Shown: in pieces, positions 19,066-27,803 of the stretch
Position numbering within the stretch: the stretch's first letter is position 1
How the letters are laid out: the number at the start of each line of letters is the position of its first letter
Source of the DNA: Streptomyces inusitatus
Lineage (GTDB): Bacteria; Actinomycetota; Actinomycetes; Streptomycetales; Streptomycetaceae
DNA: 55,257 nucleotides
Assembly (NCBI RefSeq): GCF_014651115.1
Contig: NZ_BMWG01000014.1
Span: forward strand, 1-55,257
Direction of reading: 5' to 3'
Made by a program: the position numbers and the translations under genes
The notes under the pieces: generated by a model
Told to the model about the DNA's origin: nothing
Database searches by the model: none
The model's input: only the letters and a program-made list of their open reading frames with translations

Positions 19066-20862
19066 ATGGCAGCGCAATTCGGGCGACGTCTGCGCAAGGG
19101 AGCGACCACCACCGCCGTGGCCGCGGTCGCCGTCGCGGCACTCTCCGCGTCACAGGCGCCCGGGATCACCTCCACCCCGCTCGGCAGCGGCGGCGAGGAC
19201 AGCCCGGGTCAGGGCGCGGCCGACACCCAGCTCTCGACCGACACCTCCGTCACCGGCGACTCCCCCTATTACACGGACCTGCCGCCGCTGAAGACCCCCG
19301 ACAAACCCGGGGCGTCCATCAACCTCCCGGCCGGCGGCCCCTCGGAGTCCGGCATACCCGCCACGGTCCTCGCGGCCTACAAGAAGGCCGAGAAGACCAT
19401 CTCGGCCTCGGACCCGGGCTGCCATGTGCCCTGGCAGCTGCTCGCGGCGATAGGCAAGGTGGAGTCCGGGCAGGCGCGCGGCGGAAAGGTCGACGGCAAC
19501 GGCACCACCTTCTCCCCGATCGTCGGACCCGCTCTGAACGGCGTCGGCTTCGCCAACATCTCGGACACCGACGACGGCGAGTACGACGGCGACACCACCT
19601 ACGACCGCGCGGTCGGTCCGATGCAGTTCATCCCCACCACCTGGGCGACCTGGGGCCAGGACGCCAACGGGGACGGGCGCAAGGACCCCAACAACATCTA
19701 TGACGCGGCCCTCGCCGCCGGCCGCTACCTCTGCGCGGGCGACCGCGACCTGAGGCAGGCGGACGATCTCGACCGGGCGATCCTCGGGTACAACCAGTCG
19801 CGGGAGTATCTCCGCACGGTCCTCTCCTGGTTCGAGTACTACAAGAACGGCACCCACGAGGTCCCGGACGGCAAGGGCTCGCTCCCCGACTCCGCCGCCC
19901 CCGACTCGGGCTCCAACGCCGGCTCCGGGTCCGGCTCGGACTCCCCGAAGACCGAATCGCCCTTCCCGTCCCCCAGTCCGGACTTCCCGCGCCCCGAGGA
20001 GAAGCCCCGGCCGGACCGGCCCGGCGGCGGTTCGGACAAGCCCACCCCGCCCACCACCAAGCCGCCGACCAAGCCCCCCACGAAGCCGCCGACGAAGCCG
20101 CCGACCACTCCGCCCACGACCCCGCCGGAGCTGTCGCCCGTCGCCCGCATCGAGAACGCGGGCACCGGCGAACTGACGGCCATGGCCGGACTCGACTTCA
20201 CCGAGAAGGTCACCGTCCGGGTGGAGAACTCCCAGGGCAAGGGCGTCGAGCGCCAGAAGGTGCGCTTCGAGATCCTCGGCGGCACCGACACCCGCTTCCA
20301 GGGCGGCCGGAAGGCCGTGGTCCTCACCACCGGCGCGAACGGCGAGGTCACCGCTCCCGTGCTCACCGCGGGCGACAAGGTCGGGGCATTCGTCGTCCGC
20401 GCCACCGTCGCCGACCGCAAGCTGCCCGCCGTCGACTTCGGCGCCAAGGTCACCCCCCGCGCGGCCGACAAGCTCACCCGGACCGACGACAAGCCCCTGA
20501 CGGCCGTCGCCGTCGCAGGCACCGACTTCGCGGAGATCCTGGAGTTCAGGGCCACCTACAAGGGAGCCGTCGCCTCCGGCGTCGGGGTCACCGCCACACT
20601 GCTCAAGAGCGCCGACGGCGCGGCGGTCAACGACAAGGGCCCCTACTTCAAGGGGGCCGACGGCAAGCCGGTCCGCGTGATCTCCGACCTCATCACCGAC
20701 GCCGACGGGGTCGTCACCCTCCCGAAGCTCTTCGCGGACGAACAGCCCGGCACCTATCTGCTCAGCATCACCCCCTTCGGCGGAAAGCCCGTGCCCGTCG
20801 AACTCACGGTCACCGAGCCGGACGAGCAGTCCGCCACCCCGCAGCAGACGCCCGCCGGCTGA
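19066..20862 (+). CDS. Secreted lytic transglycosylase with C-terminal Ig-like domains
   Basis: Cell-wall hydrolase (598 aa) that cleaves peptidoglycan glycan strands. A basic N terminus and Ala/Val-rich segment to about residue 35 form a signal peptide. The catalytic domain (about 95-275) is MltB/SLT-like: IGKVESGQ puts the catalytic Glu at residue 133, GPMQFIPTTWATWG is the family signature, and DANGDGRKD at 199-207 is an EF-hand-like calcium loop. A Ser/Gly/Pro linker and a run of KPPT repeats (about 325-360) probably cross the wall, followed by about 230 residues of Ig-like/invasin-type beta domains starting SPVARIENAGTGELTA. ATG 19066 has a strong GGGGAGGGGAAAG ribosome binding site. Confidence 0.92.
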   Translation: MAAQFGRRLRKGATTTAVAAVAVAALSASQAPGITSTPLGSGGEDSPGQGAADTQLSTDTSVTGDSPYYTDLPPLKTPDKPGASINLPAGGPSESGIPATVLAAYKKAEKTISASDPGCHVPWQLLAAIGKVESGQARGGKVDGNGTTFSPIVGPALNGVGFANISDTDDGEYDGDTTYDRAVGPMQFIPTTWATWGQDANGDGRKDPNNIYDAALAAGRYLCAGDRDLRQADDLDRAILGYNQSREYLRTVLSWFEYYKNGTHEVPDGKGSLPDSAAPDSGSNAGSGSGSDSPKTESPFPSPSPDFPRPEEKPRPDRPGGGSDKPTPPTTKPPTKPPTKPPTKPPTTPPTTPPELSPVARIENAGTGELTAMAGLDFTEKVTVRVENSQGKGVERQKVRFEILGGTDTRFQGGRKAVVLTTGANGEVTAPVLTAGDKVGAFVVRATVADRKLPAVDFGAKVTPRAADKLTRTDDKPLTAVAVAGTDFAEILEFRATYKGAVASGVGVTATLLKSADGAAVNDKGPYFKGADGKPVRVISDLITDADGVVTLPKLFADEQPGTYLLSITPFGGKPVPVELTVTEPDEQSATPQQTPAG

Positions 20863-20882
20863 TCCCCACCCCCTCTTTAGCC

Positions 20883-20920
20883 GCGCCGTTCCCCCGCCCT
20901 CCCGGGTGGGGGAACGGCGC
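20883..20920 (+). terminator. Terminator after lytic transglycosylase gene
   Basis: GCGCCGTTCCCCC (20883-20895) pairs perfectly with GGGGGAACGGCGC (20908-20920), a 13-bp stem with a 12-nt loop. A short TCCCTGTTCT tract follows. It starts 21 nt after the stop codon. Confidence 0.85.
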
Positions 20921-21012
20921 TCCCTGTTCTCATCTCGCCGTCCGGTTGCTACGGTGCCCACCCCCTGACGCCCTGTCAGATCCAGATGGGTCCCACCCCC
21001 GGGAGGCCGAGC

Positions 21013-21150
21013 ATGCGCGCCCTCACCGCCGCCGCCATCGGGCTGGCCGCCGCCACAGCCCTCGTCCTCATCGTCACCGCCGTCGGCACACCAGCGGGCG
21101 AGACCTCCCCCGAGCCGCTGCTGACCACCGTCCCCGGCCCCAAGAAGTAG
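21013..21150 (+). CDS. Small membrane peptide, 45 aa (SPW_0924-like)
   Basis: A 45-residue peptide starting MRALTAAAIGLAAATALVLI and ending VPGPKK: one hydrophobic helix (residues 4-25) followed by a short polar tail rich in Thr/Pro. GGGAGGCCGAGC precedes the ATG. It sits 12 bp before the DUF3068 gene with an AGGAGGG ribosome binding site in the gap, so the two are surely co-transcribed. I recall a conserved small Streptomyces family named SPW_0924 with this look, but cannot confirm it here. Function unknown; a membrane partner of the DUF3068 protein is a reasonable guess. Confidence 0.8.
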   Translation: MRALTAAAIGLAAATALVLIVTAVGTPAGETSPEPLLTTVPGPKK

Positions 21151-21162
21151 GAGGGCCGGACC

Positions 21163-22149
21163 GTGCGCCGCCGCGCGAGTCTCGTACTCCTCGCCCTCGC
21201 CGTCTTCTTCGCCGCTCTCTCTCCCCTGCTGCGCTGGTACGCCTTCCCCCGGCTGGCGAAGGTTCCGCCGGGCCAGTACCAGGAGGTCGTGATGGAGGCG
21301 AAGCCCGCGACCCTCCTCGACTACTCCACCCTGCGCGCCGAGCGGGTCGAAAGGCTCACCATCGTCCAGACCCTCAAGGGCAACGTCGAGGAGTCCGAGA
21401 AGATCGAACGCGGCACCGGCCGCGATGTCGTCGTCTGGGACTCGCTCTCCCACGTCCAGGGCCCCGACGGCGCCATGGTCTCCCAGATCCCCGAGCGCTA
21501 CATCTTCGACGCCCACAGCCAGGCCCCCGTCCACGCCCCCGGGGAAACGGTCGACGGCACCCCGGTCCGGCGCGACGGCATCCAGTTCAAATGGCCCTTC
21601 CTCACCGAGAGACGGGACTACTCCTACTTCGACGCCCAGACCCGCACCGCCGCCCCCATCCACTACCGGGGCGTCCGCGCCTTCCGAGGCCTCGACGTCT
21701 ACTACTTTGAACAGACGATCCCCTGGACCAAGGTCCCGTTTCCGAAGAAGATGCCCATCCCCGGGATCGACGCGAGCACCCTGGAGAAGACGACCGGCAC
21801 CACCCGCTGGTACACCACCCGGCGGATGTTCTGGGTCGACCCCGCCACCGGAGCCCCGGTCAACGGCGAGGAGATCCACCGGGAAGAGCTGCGCGGCGGC
21901 ACCCTCCTCGGCGGCCGGGACAGGGTCACCGCCTTCGCGGGGCATGTGAAGATGCGCCCCGACTATGTGGACCACACCGTCGAGCTGGTGAAGTCCCAGC
22001 GCCCGCTGATCCTGCTGCTCACCTCCTGGCTGCCCCGAACCTTCCTCGCCCTGGGCGGCGGCCTGCTGGCACTCTCCCTCCTCCTGGAGGCCCGCGCCCG
22101 CCCCCGCACCCTCGCCGCGGGCGCCGAAACCGCCCCCGCACCCCTCTGA
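21163..22149 (+). CDS. DUF3068 (PorA-like family) membrane-anchored protein
   Basis: Protein of 328 aa with a hydrophobic helix at each end (about 5-22 and 280-305) and a large extracytoplasmic domain between, the layout of the DUF3068 family. Conserved-looking blocks include LLRWYAFPRLAKVP, VVWDSLSHVQ and YTTRRMFWVDPATGAPVNGEE. Some relatives have been linked to porin-like PorA proteins of mycolata, but Streptomyces has no mycomembrane, so function is open. GTG 21163 follows an AGGAGGG site. Downstream hrpB is convergent. Confidence 0.88.
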   Translation: MRRRASLVLLALAVFFAALSPLLRWYAFPRLAKVPPGQYQEVVMEAKPATLLDYSTLRAERVERLTIVQTLKGNVEESEKIERGTGRDVVVWDSLSHVQGPDGAMVSQIPERYIFDAHSQAPVHAPGETVDGTPVRRDGIQFKWPFLTERRDYSYFDAQTRTAAPIHYRGVRAFRGLDVYYFEQTIPWTKVPFPKKMPIPGIDASTLEKTTGTTRWYTTRRMFWVDPATGAPVNGEEIHREELRGGTLLGGRDRVTAFAGHVKMRPDYVDHTVELVKSQRPLILLLTSWLPRTFLALGGGLLALSLLLEARARPRTLAAGAETAPAPL

Positions 22150-22200
22150 ACGCACCCCGCCCCGCCCTTCCCCGTACTCCTCACCCAGACGTGCCGACCG

Positions 22201-24828
22201 TCACCCCTGGCCCGCCCCGGCGGCCCGCCCACCACCCCGGGCCCCCTCCTGGCGGGCCTTGGTGTATTTGGTCGCCTCCGCCGACGACGGGTCCTCCGGC
22301 CAGGGATGACGCGGATATCTGCCCCGCAACTCCGCCCGGACCGACCGATATCCATCCCTCCAGAACGAGGCCAGATCGGCGGTCACCGCCGCCGGCCGCC
22401 CGGCCGGCGACAGCAGATGCACCACCACCGGCACGCCCGCCACCCGAGGCGTCTCCCGCAGCCCGAACAGCTCCTGGAGCTTCACCGCCAGCACCGGCTG
22501 CTCCCCGCCGTACTCCACCCGTATCCGTGAGCCGCTCGGCACGGCGATCCGCTCCGGAGCCAGCTCGTCCAGCCGCGCCGCCGCACCGCTCGCCCACGGC
22601 AGCAGCCGCTGCAACGCCTGCCCCGCCGGGATCCTGGCCAGATCGGCCCGCCGCCCGGCGCGCGACAGCTCCGGTTCGAGCCAGTCGTCCGTCCGCTCCA
22701 GCAGCGCCGCGTCGCTCACATCGGGCCAGGGCGGGCCCACCACCCGATGGAGGAAGGCGAGCCGCTCCCGGAGCCCCCGGCCCTCACGCGTCCAGTGCAG
22801 CAGCTCCGGCCCGGCGCTCCGCAGCCCTTCGAGGAGCGCCTCCCGCACCAGCGCCGGGTCCGGATTCCGCAGCGCCCGCGCCGACAGCTCGACGGCCCCC
22901 AGCCGCCGCACCTCCCGGGCGACGACATCCCCGCCCTCCCAATGGACCTCCTCACCCGATTCGAGCAGATGCGCGGCGGCCGTGCGCGCGGTCTCCTCGC
23001 CGATCACGGCCGCCAGCCGGACCCGCGCGGAGGCGGCCGTCACCGGCCGGTCCGCCACGGCGACCGCCAGCCAGGGCGCGCCCCGGAGCCCCGATCCGGC
23101 CCCCACCTCGGCCCCGGTCCCGGACACCATGAGGAAGGCGCCCTCCCCCCGGGCCCTGGCCACCCGCTCCGGAAAAGCCAGCGCGGTGATCAGGCCGGTC
23201 ACGGCGTCATCGCCGGAACCCCGACCCCGTCCTTCCCGAGCCTCCCGCCCCGGGGCGGTACCCCCGTCCGCCGTTCCTTCCGGGCCGTCCGTCCGCCCGT
23301 CCGCGGCCGAGGGAAGAGAGGACGCCAGCCGCCGAGCCTCCGTGCGCCACCGGGCCGCGTAGGCGTCCCCGCCCCGCCGGGCCGTGCGCCAGGCCCCCGC
23401 GAGATCGTCGCCGTACTCCCTCGGGGGCTCCTCGCTGAGCAGGGCGACCGTCTCGGCGGCGGCGCGGACGCCGACCTCGGGGGCGCCGTCGATCAGGGCC
23501 CGGGCCAGCCGGGGATGGAGCCCGAGGCGGGACATCCGTACCCCCCGCTCCGTGGCCCGGCCGTCCCGGTCCACCGCGCCGATCGAGGCCAGCACCGAAC
23601 GCGCGGCGGCCATCGCCCCGGCGGGCGGCGCGTCCAGCAGCGCCAGCCCCGCCGCCGACGGATCCCCCCAGCAGGCGACCCGCAGGGCGAACGCGGAGAG
23701 ATCGGCGATCTTGATCTCGGGCGAGGGGAAACGCGGGCGGCGCGTGTCATCGGCCGCCGCCCAGCAGCGGTACACCGTGCCGAACGCCTCCCGGCCGGCC
23801 CGCCCCAGCCGCTGGGTCGCCCCCGCCGCCGAGACCGGCACGGTCGCCAGTGAGCCGAGCCCCCGCGCATGGTCCGTGCGCGGCTCACGCGCCAGTCCCG
23901 AATCGACCACCACACGCACCCCGGGCACCGTCAGACTGGACTCCGCCACCGAGGTGGCCAGCACCACCCGCCGCCGCCCGGAGCCGCCCCTCAACACCGA
24001 GTCCTGCACCGCCGCCGGAGCCCGCCCGTGCAGCTGGAGCACCTCCGCCTCCACGCCGGCCAGCAGTCCCGCCGTTCGCGCGATCTCCCCCGTGCCCGGC
24101 AGAAAGCACAGGACATCGCCCTCGTGCCGGTCGAGCGCCAGCCGTACCGTCGCCGCGACATGCCGCAGCAGCGCCGGGTCCACCCAGGTCCCATGGGCGG
24201 GGCGGATCCCCCCGGGCGGCGGGGCGAAGAAGAACTGTGAGCCGTGCCCCTCGCCCGCGCCCCGGATCACGGGCGCGGGCCCCGATCCCTCCAGCACCGT
24301 CAGCAGATCCGCCCACGCCTCGGCGTCGCTCGTCGCCGAGGCGGCTATCAGTTTCAGCTCCGGCCGCAGGGTGGCCCGCACATCCACCAGGAAGGCCATC
24401 GCCGTGTCGGCGTCGAGATGGCGCTCATGGCACTCGTCCAGCAGCACCACATCCACGCCGGCCAGCTCGGGATCGCGCTGAAGCCGCTGGAGGAGCACCC
24501 CGGTGGTGACCACCTCCACCCGTGTCGCGGGCCCCACCCGCCGCTCGCCGCGCACCGTGTAACCGACCGCCCCACCGGTCTCCTGGCCCAGCAGCCAGGC
24601 CATCCGGCGGGCGGCCGCCCGGACCGCCATCCTGCGCGGCTCGGCGACCAGCACCCGCCGCCGGGGTCCCGCACCGACCAGGCCGGCCAGGGCCAGCGGG
24701 ACGAGTGTCGTCTTGCCGGTGCCCGGTGGCGCGTACAGCACCGCCGTACCGCGCTCGTCCAGGGCGGCGAGCAGGCCGGGCACGGAGTCGCGCACCGGGA
24801 GACGGTCGAGCGCTTCGGTCTGGATCAT
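22201..24828 (-). CDS. hrpB: ATP-dependent helicase HrpB
   Basis: DEAH-type RNA/DNA helicase (875 aa). Walker A APPGTGKTT is at about residues 33-41, the DEAH-box variant DECH in VVLLDECHERHLDAD near 130, motif III SATSDAEAW, motif V ATSVAESSLTVPGVRVV and motif VI QRLGRAGRE. The HA2-like and HrpB-specific C-terminal domains follow (PWPDVSDAALLERTDDWL and PVVVHLLSPAGRPAAVT). Length is typical of HrpB. An Ala/Gly/Arg-rich insert around residues 510-540 is low complexity. Cellular role in actinobacteria is not well known. No clear ribosome binding site precedes ATG 24828. Confidence 0.95.
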   Translation of the reverse strand: MIQTEALDRLPVRDSVPGLLAALDERGTAVLYAPPGTGKTTLVPLALAGLVGAGPRRRVLVAEPRRMAVRAAARRMAWLLGQETGGAVGYTVRGERRVGPATRVEVVTTGVLLQRLQRDPELAGVDVVLLDECHERHLDADTAMAFLVDVRATLRPELKLIAASATSDAEAWADLLTVLEGSGPAPVIRGAGEGHGSQFFFAPPPGGIRPAHGTWVDPALLRHVAATVRLALDRHEGDVLCFLPGTGEIARTAGLLAGVEAEVLQLHGRAPAAVQDSVLRGGSGRRRVVLATSVAESSLTVPGVRVVVDSGLAREPRTDHARGLGSLATVPVSAAGATQRLGRAGREAFGTVYRCWAAADDTRRPRFPSPEIKIADLSAFALRVACWGDPSAAGLALLDAPPAGAMAAARSVLASIGAVDRDGRATERGVRMSRLGLHPRLARALIDGAPEVGVRAAAETVALLSEEPPREYGDDLAGAWRTARRGGDAYAARWRTEARRLASSLPSAADGRTDGPEGTADGGTAPGREAREGRGRGSGDDAVTGLITALAFPERVARARGEGAFLMVSGTGAEVGAGSGLRGAPWLAVAVADRPVTAASARVRLAAVIGEETARTAAAHLLESGEEVHWEGGDVVAREVRRLGAVELSARALRNPDPALVREALLEGLRSAGPELLHWTREGRGLRERLAFLHRVVGPPWPDVSDAALLERTDDWLEPELSRAGRRADLARIPAGQALQRLLPWASGAAARLDELAPERIAVPSGSRIRVEYGGEQPVLAVKLQELFGLRETPRVAGVPVVVHLLSPAGRPAAVTADLASFWRDGYRSVRAELRGRYPRHPWPEDPSSAEATKYTKARQEGARGGGRAAGAGQG

Positions 24829-24948
24829 GCACTCAGTGTCGTACGGCCCGGCACGGCCCGCGGCCGGTCATCCACAGCACCGATATGCCCATCGGTTCAT
24901 ATGACCGCACGGGAGGAGTCCCGTCACCCGACCCGCACCGCCGTCACC

Positions 24949-25761
24949 TCAGTCACGTACACACACGAAGATCGCGGTCCCCGGGATCAGATTCCCCCGC
25001 AGCGGGGACCAGCCGCCCCACTCCTGGCTGTTCCAGGCGGGCCACTCCGGCTCGACCAGGTCCACCAGCCGGAAACCGCCGGCCACCACGTCCCGCACCC
25101 GGTCCCCGACGGTCCGGTGGTGCTCCACGTACACGGCGCGCCCCCGCTCGTCCTGCTCCACATAAGGAGTGCGGTCGAAGTAGGAGCCGGACACGCTCAG
25201 CCCCTCGGGCCCCGGCTCGTCGGGGAATGCCCAGCGGACGGGGTGGGTCACCGAGAAGACCCAGCGTCCGCCCGGCCGCAGCACCCGGTGGACCTCGGTG
25301 AACACCGTCACCGGATCCGCCACGAAGGGCACCGCCCCATAGGCGGAGCAGGCGAGGTCGAAGGATCCGTCCCGGAACGGCAGCGCCGTGGCGTCGGCCT
25401 CCACCAGCGGCAGGCCGTCGCCGATCCGCAGCGCGTGCTGGAGCTGGCGGTGCGAGAGGTCGAGCGCGACCGGCCGCGCGCCCTGCTCGGCGAGCCAGCG
25501 CGAGCACTGGGCCGCGCCCGCCCCGATCTCCAGCACGTCCAGCCCCTTGAGGGACTCCCTCGGGCCCAGCAGCTCCGCGTCCGCCTCGTCCAGCCCCTCC
25601 GGCCCCCAGACGAATCGCTCGTCGCCCAGGAACGCGCCGTGCTCGCTCTGGTACTCATCGGCGTTCCGGTCCCACCAGCCGCGGCTCGCCCGGCTGCTCT
25701 CCGTCTCGTCCGCCTCACGGCGGGTGGCCTCGGGTCCGGCTTCCTCGATGTATTGGCTCAT
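24949..25761 (-). CDS. Class I SAM-dependent methyltransferase
   Basis: Rossmann-fold methyltransferase (270 aa from ATG 25761; a GTG two codons upstream is possible). Motif I VLEIGAGAAQCSRWLAEQG is near residues 76-94, the acidic residue of motif II is in VALDLSHRQL, and motif post-II is VEADATALPFRDGSFDLAC. The N-terminal region contains WWDRNADEYQSEHGAFLGD, typical of a family found next to rpsA in streptomycetes. Substrate is unknown; a ribosomal or small-molecule target cannot be told apart by sequence. It is divergent from rpsA. Confidence 0.88.
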   Translation of the reverse strand: MSQYIEEAGPEATRREADETESSRASRGWWDRNADEYQSEHGAFLGDERFVWGPEGLDEADAELLGPRESLKGLDVLEIGAGAAQCSRWLAEQGARPVALDLSHRQLQHALRIGDGLPLVEADATALPFRDGSFDLACSAYGAVPFVADPVTVFTEVHRVLRPGGRWVFSVTHPVRWAFPDEPGPEGLSVSGSYFDRTPYVEQDERGRAVYVEHHRTVGDRVRDVVAGGFRLVDLVEPEWPAWNSQEWGGWSPLRGNLIPGTAIFVCVRD

Positions 25762-25876
25762 CTTCACCGTCGTTGTAGTTTGCGTTCAGCCCGGGCAGGG
25801 ACAGCCGTAGTGGCCTCCGCAAACACGAATTGTGCCGGGTATGCGACGTTCTGCCCCGGGTGTGCGCCTTCGCGCA

Positions 25877-25905
25877 TTGACCGTCTCCGGCTGCCCCCGT
25901 ATGCT
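25877..25905 (+). promoter_or_regulatory. Near-consensus housekeeping promoter of rpsA
   Basis: TTGACC (25877-25882), a 17-bp spacer, and TATGCT (25900-25905). This is close to the ideal for the principal sigma factor (HrdB) and the best promoter in the window. Transcription would start near 25912, giving an rpsA leader of about 220 nt. Confidence 0.88.
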
Positions 25906-25911
25906 ACAAGT

Positions 25912-26131
25912 TGCGCTGCGGGCCTGCGCGCCTCAGACAGAGCAGGTCGCGCTTGCAACTGTATGTATGTCCCCTCGGTTCACGAGGTGCCTCCAGGCGG
26001 TGTGTTTCCGGATCCTCGGAAGCGATGTCTGGCCGGTGTCTCCGCGACTGTCCGGCTTGTACAGCTGCGATACGGGCTCTCGGCGTAGCAGTACCTACGA
26101 CTTCAATGTCCGTACCGGAGCCCTTTCCCAC
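25912..26131 (+). other. Long 5' leader of rpsA
   Basis: About 220 nt from the inferred start site to the rpsA ATG. The composition is more balanced than neighbouring DNA and it can form several short hairpins, but I see no known riboswitch core. S1 represses its own mRNA by binding a structured leader in E. coli; a comparable role here is inference from length and position. Confidence 0.5.
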
Positions 26132-27622
26132 ATGACGAGCAGCACCGAGACCACCGCCACTCCGCAGGTAGCGGTCAACGACATCGGTAACGAGGAAGCC
26201 TTCCTCGCCGCGATCGACGAGACGATCAAGTACTTCAACGACGGCGACATCGTCGACGGCGTCATCGTGAAGGTCGACCGGGACGAGGTCCTGCTCGACA
26301 TCGGTTACAAGACCGAAGGTGTCATCCCGAGCCGCGAGCTCTCGATCAAGCACGACGTCGACCCGAACGAGGTCGTCAAGGTCGGCGACGAGATCGAGGC
26401 CCTTGTTCTTCAGAAGGAGGACAAGGAAGGCCGCCTGATCCTCTCGAAGAAGCGCGCCCAGTACGAGCGTGCCTGGGGCACCATCGAGAAGATCAAGGAA
26501 GAAGACGGCATCGTCACCGGTACCGTCATCGAGGTCGTCAAGGGCGGCCTCATCCTCGACATCGGCCTGCGCGGCTTCCTGCCCGCCTCCCTGGTCGAGA
26601 TGCGTCGTGTCCGCGACCTCCAGCCCTACGTGGGCAAGGAGCTCGAGGCCAAGATCATCGAGCTGGACAAGAACCGCAACAACGTGGTCCTGTCCCGCCG
26701 TGCCTGGCTGGAGCAGACCCAGTCCGAGGTCCGCCAGACGTTCCTCACCACCCTCCAGAAGGGCCAGGTCCGTTCGGGCGTCGTGTCCTCGATCGTCAAC
26801 TTCGGTGCCTTCGTGGACCTGGGTGGCGTCGACGGACTCGTTCACGTCTCCGAGCTGTCCTGGAAGCACATCGACCACCCGTCCGAGGTTGTCGAGGTCG
26901 GTCAGGAAGTCACCGTCGAGGTCCTCGACGTCGACATGGACCGCGAGCGTGTCTCCCTGTCGCTGAAGGCGACCCAGGAAGACCCGTGGCAGCAGTTCGC
27001 CCGTACGCACCAGATCGGCCAGGTCGTTCCCGGCAAGGTCACCAAGCTGGTTCCGTTCGGCGCGTTCGTCCGTGTGGACGAGGGCATCGAGGGTCTGGTC
27101 CACATCTCCGAGCTGGCCGAGCGCCACGTGGAGATCCCGGAGCAGGTCGTCCAGGTCAACGACGAGATCTTCGTCAAGGTCATCGACATCGACCTTGAGC
27201 GTCGTCGCATCAGCCTCTCGCTGAAGCAGGCCAACGAGTCCTTCGGTGCCGACCCGGCCTCGGTCGAGTTCGACCCGACCCTGTACGGCATGGCCGCGTC
27301 CTACGACGACCAGGGCAACTACATCTACCCCGAGGGCTTCGACCCGGAGACCAACGACTGGCTCTCCGGCTTCGAGACCCAGCGCGAGGCCTGGGAGACC
27401 CAGTACGCCGAGGCGCAGACGCGCTTCGAGCAGCACCAGGCTCAGGTCATCAAGTCCCGCGAGGCCGACGAGGCCGCTGCTGCCGAGGGTGGCACCGCCG
27501 CTCCGGCCGCCGCGCCCACCGGCGGTTCGTACTCCTCGGAGTCGGACGACAACTCCGGCGCCCTGGCGTCGGACGAGGCGCTTGCCGCCCTCCGCGAGAA
27601 GCTGGCCGGCGGCCAGAGCTGA
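26132..27622 (+). CDS. rpsA: 30S ribosomal protein S1
   Basis: Ribosomal protein S1 (496 aa), which binds mRNA on the small subunit. Four S1 RNA-binding repeats can be followed, starting near residues 37 (GDIVDGVIVKVDRDEVLLDIG), 124 (GIVTGTVIEVVKGGLILDIG), 210 (GQVRSGVVSSIVNFGAFVDLG) and 295 (GQVVPGKVTKLVPFGAFVRV). The third and fourth are the most canonical. The C-terminal 130 residues are an acidic, Ala/Gln-rich tail. Four repeats is usual for actinobacteria versus six in E. coli. ATG 26132 has GGAG eleven bases upstream; the upstream extension of the frame covers the promoter and leader and is not coding. T-rich wobble use (many GTT/CGT codons) marks a highly expressed gene. Confidence 0.97.
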   Translation: MTSSTETTATPQVAVNDIGNEEAFLAAIDETIKYFNDGDIVDGVIVKVDRDEVLLDIGYKTEGVIPSRELSIKHDVDPNEVVKVGDEIEALVLQKEDKEGRLILSKKRAQYERAWGTIEKIKEEDGIVTGTVIEVVKGGLILDIGLRGFLPASLVEMRRVRDLQPYVGKELEAKIIELDKNRNNVVLSRRAWLEQTQSEVRQTFLTTLQKGQVRSGVVSSIVNFGAFVDLGGVDGLVHVSELSWKHIDHPSEVVEVGQEVTVEVLDVDMDRERVSLSLKATQEDPWQQFARTHQIGQVVPGKVTKLVPFGAFVRVDEGIEGLVHISELAERHVEIPEQVVQVNDEIFVKVIDIDLERRRISLSLKQANESFGADPASVEFDPTLYGMAASYDDQGNYIYPEGFDPETNDWLSGFETQREAWETQYAEAQTRFEQHQAQVIKSREADEAAAAEGGTAAPAAAPTGGSYSSESDDNSGALASDEALAALREKLAGGQS

Positions 27623-27653
27623 CGCTCTGCACCGGTTGACGGATAGCTGAGAA

Positions 27654-27694
27654 GTAAGGCCCGCTCCCCCTGGGGAGCGGGCCTTACTTTTTTT
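27654..27694 (+). terminator. Rho-independent terminator of rpsA
   Basis: GTAAGGCCCGCTCCCC (27654-27669) pairs perfectly with GGGGAGCGGGCCTTAC (27672-27687), followed by seven T. This is a full intrinsic terminator with U-tract, uncommon in Streptomyces where most hairpins lack one, and it fits the heavy transcription of rpsA. Confidence 0.95.
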
Positions 27695-27803
27695 ACCGCT
27701 GTCCCCGCCCGCGAGCGTGTGGCCCCGAAGCTCGTACGGGAGAGGGGAATGCCCCTGTGTCACCGCGTGTTGTCGCCTGTGAACACGAGGAGGAGCGGTA
27801 ATC

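Noticed and set aside
20035..20130. Short tandem DNA repeats in the transglycosylase gene as a possible repeat element
   Set aside because: They encode the KPPT linker of a secreted wall protein and need no further explanation.
19150..22155. Minus-strand frame of 1001 codons across the transglycosylase and DUF3068 genes
   Set aside because: Spans two genes and their terminator in antisense, Gly-rich, no domain.
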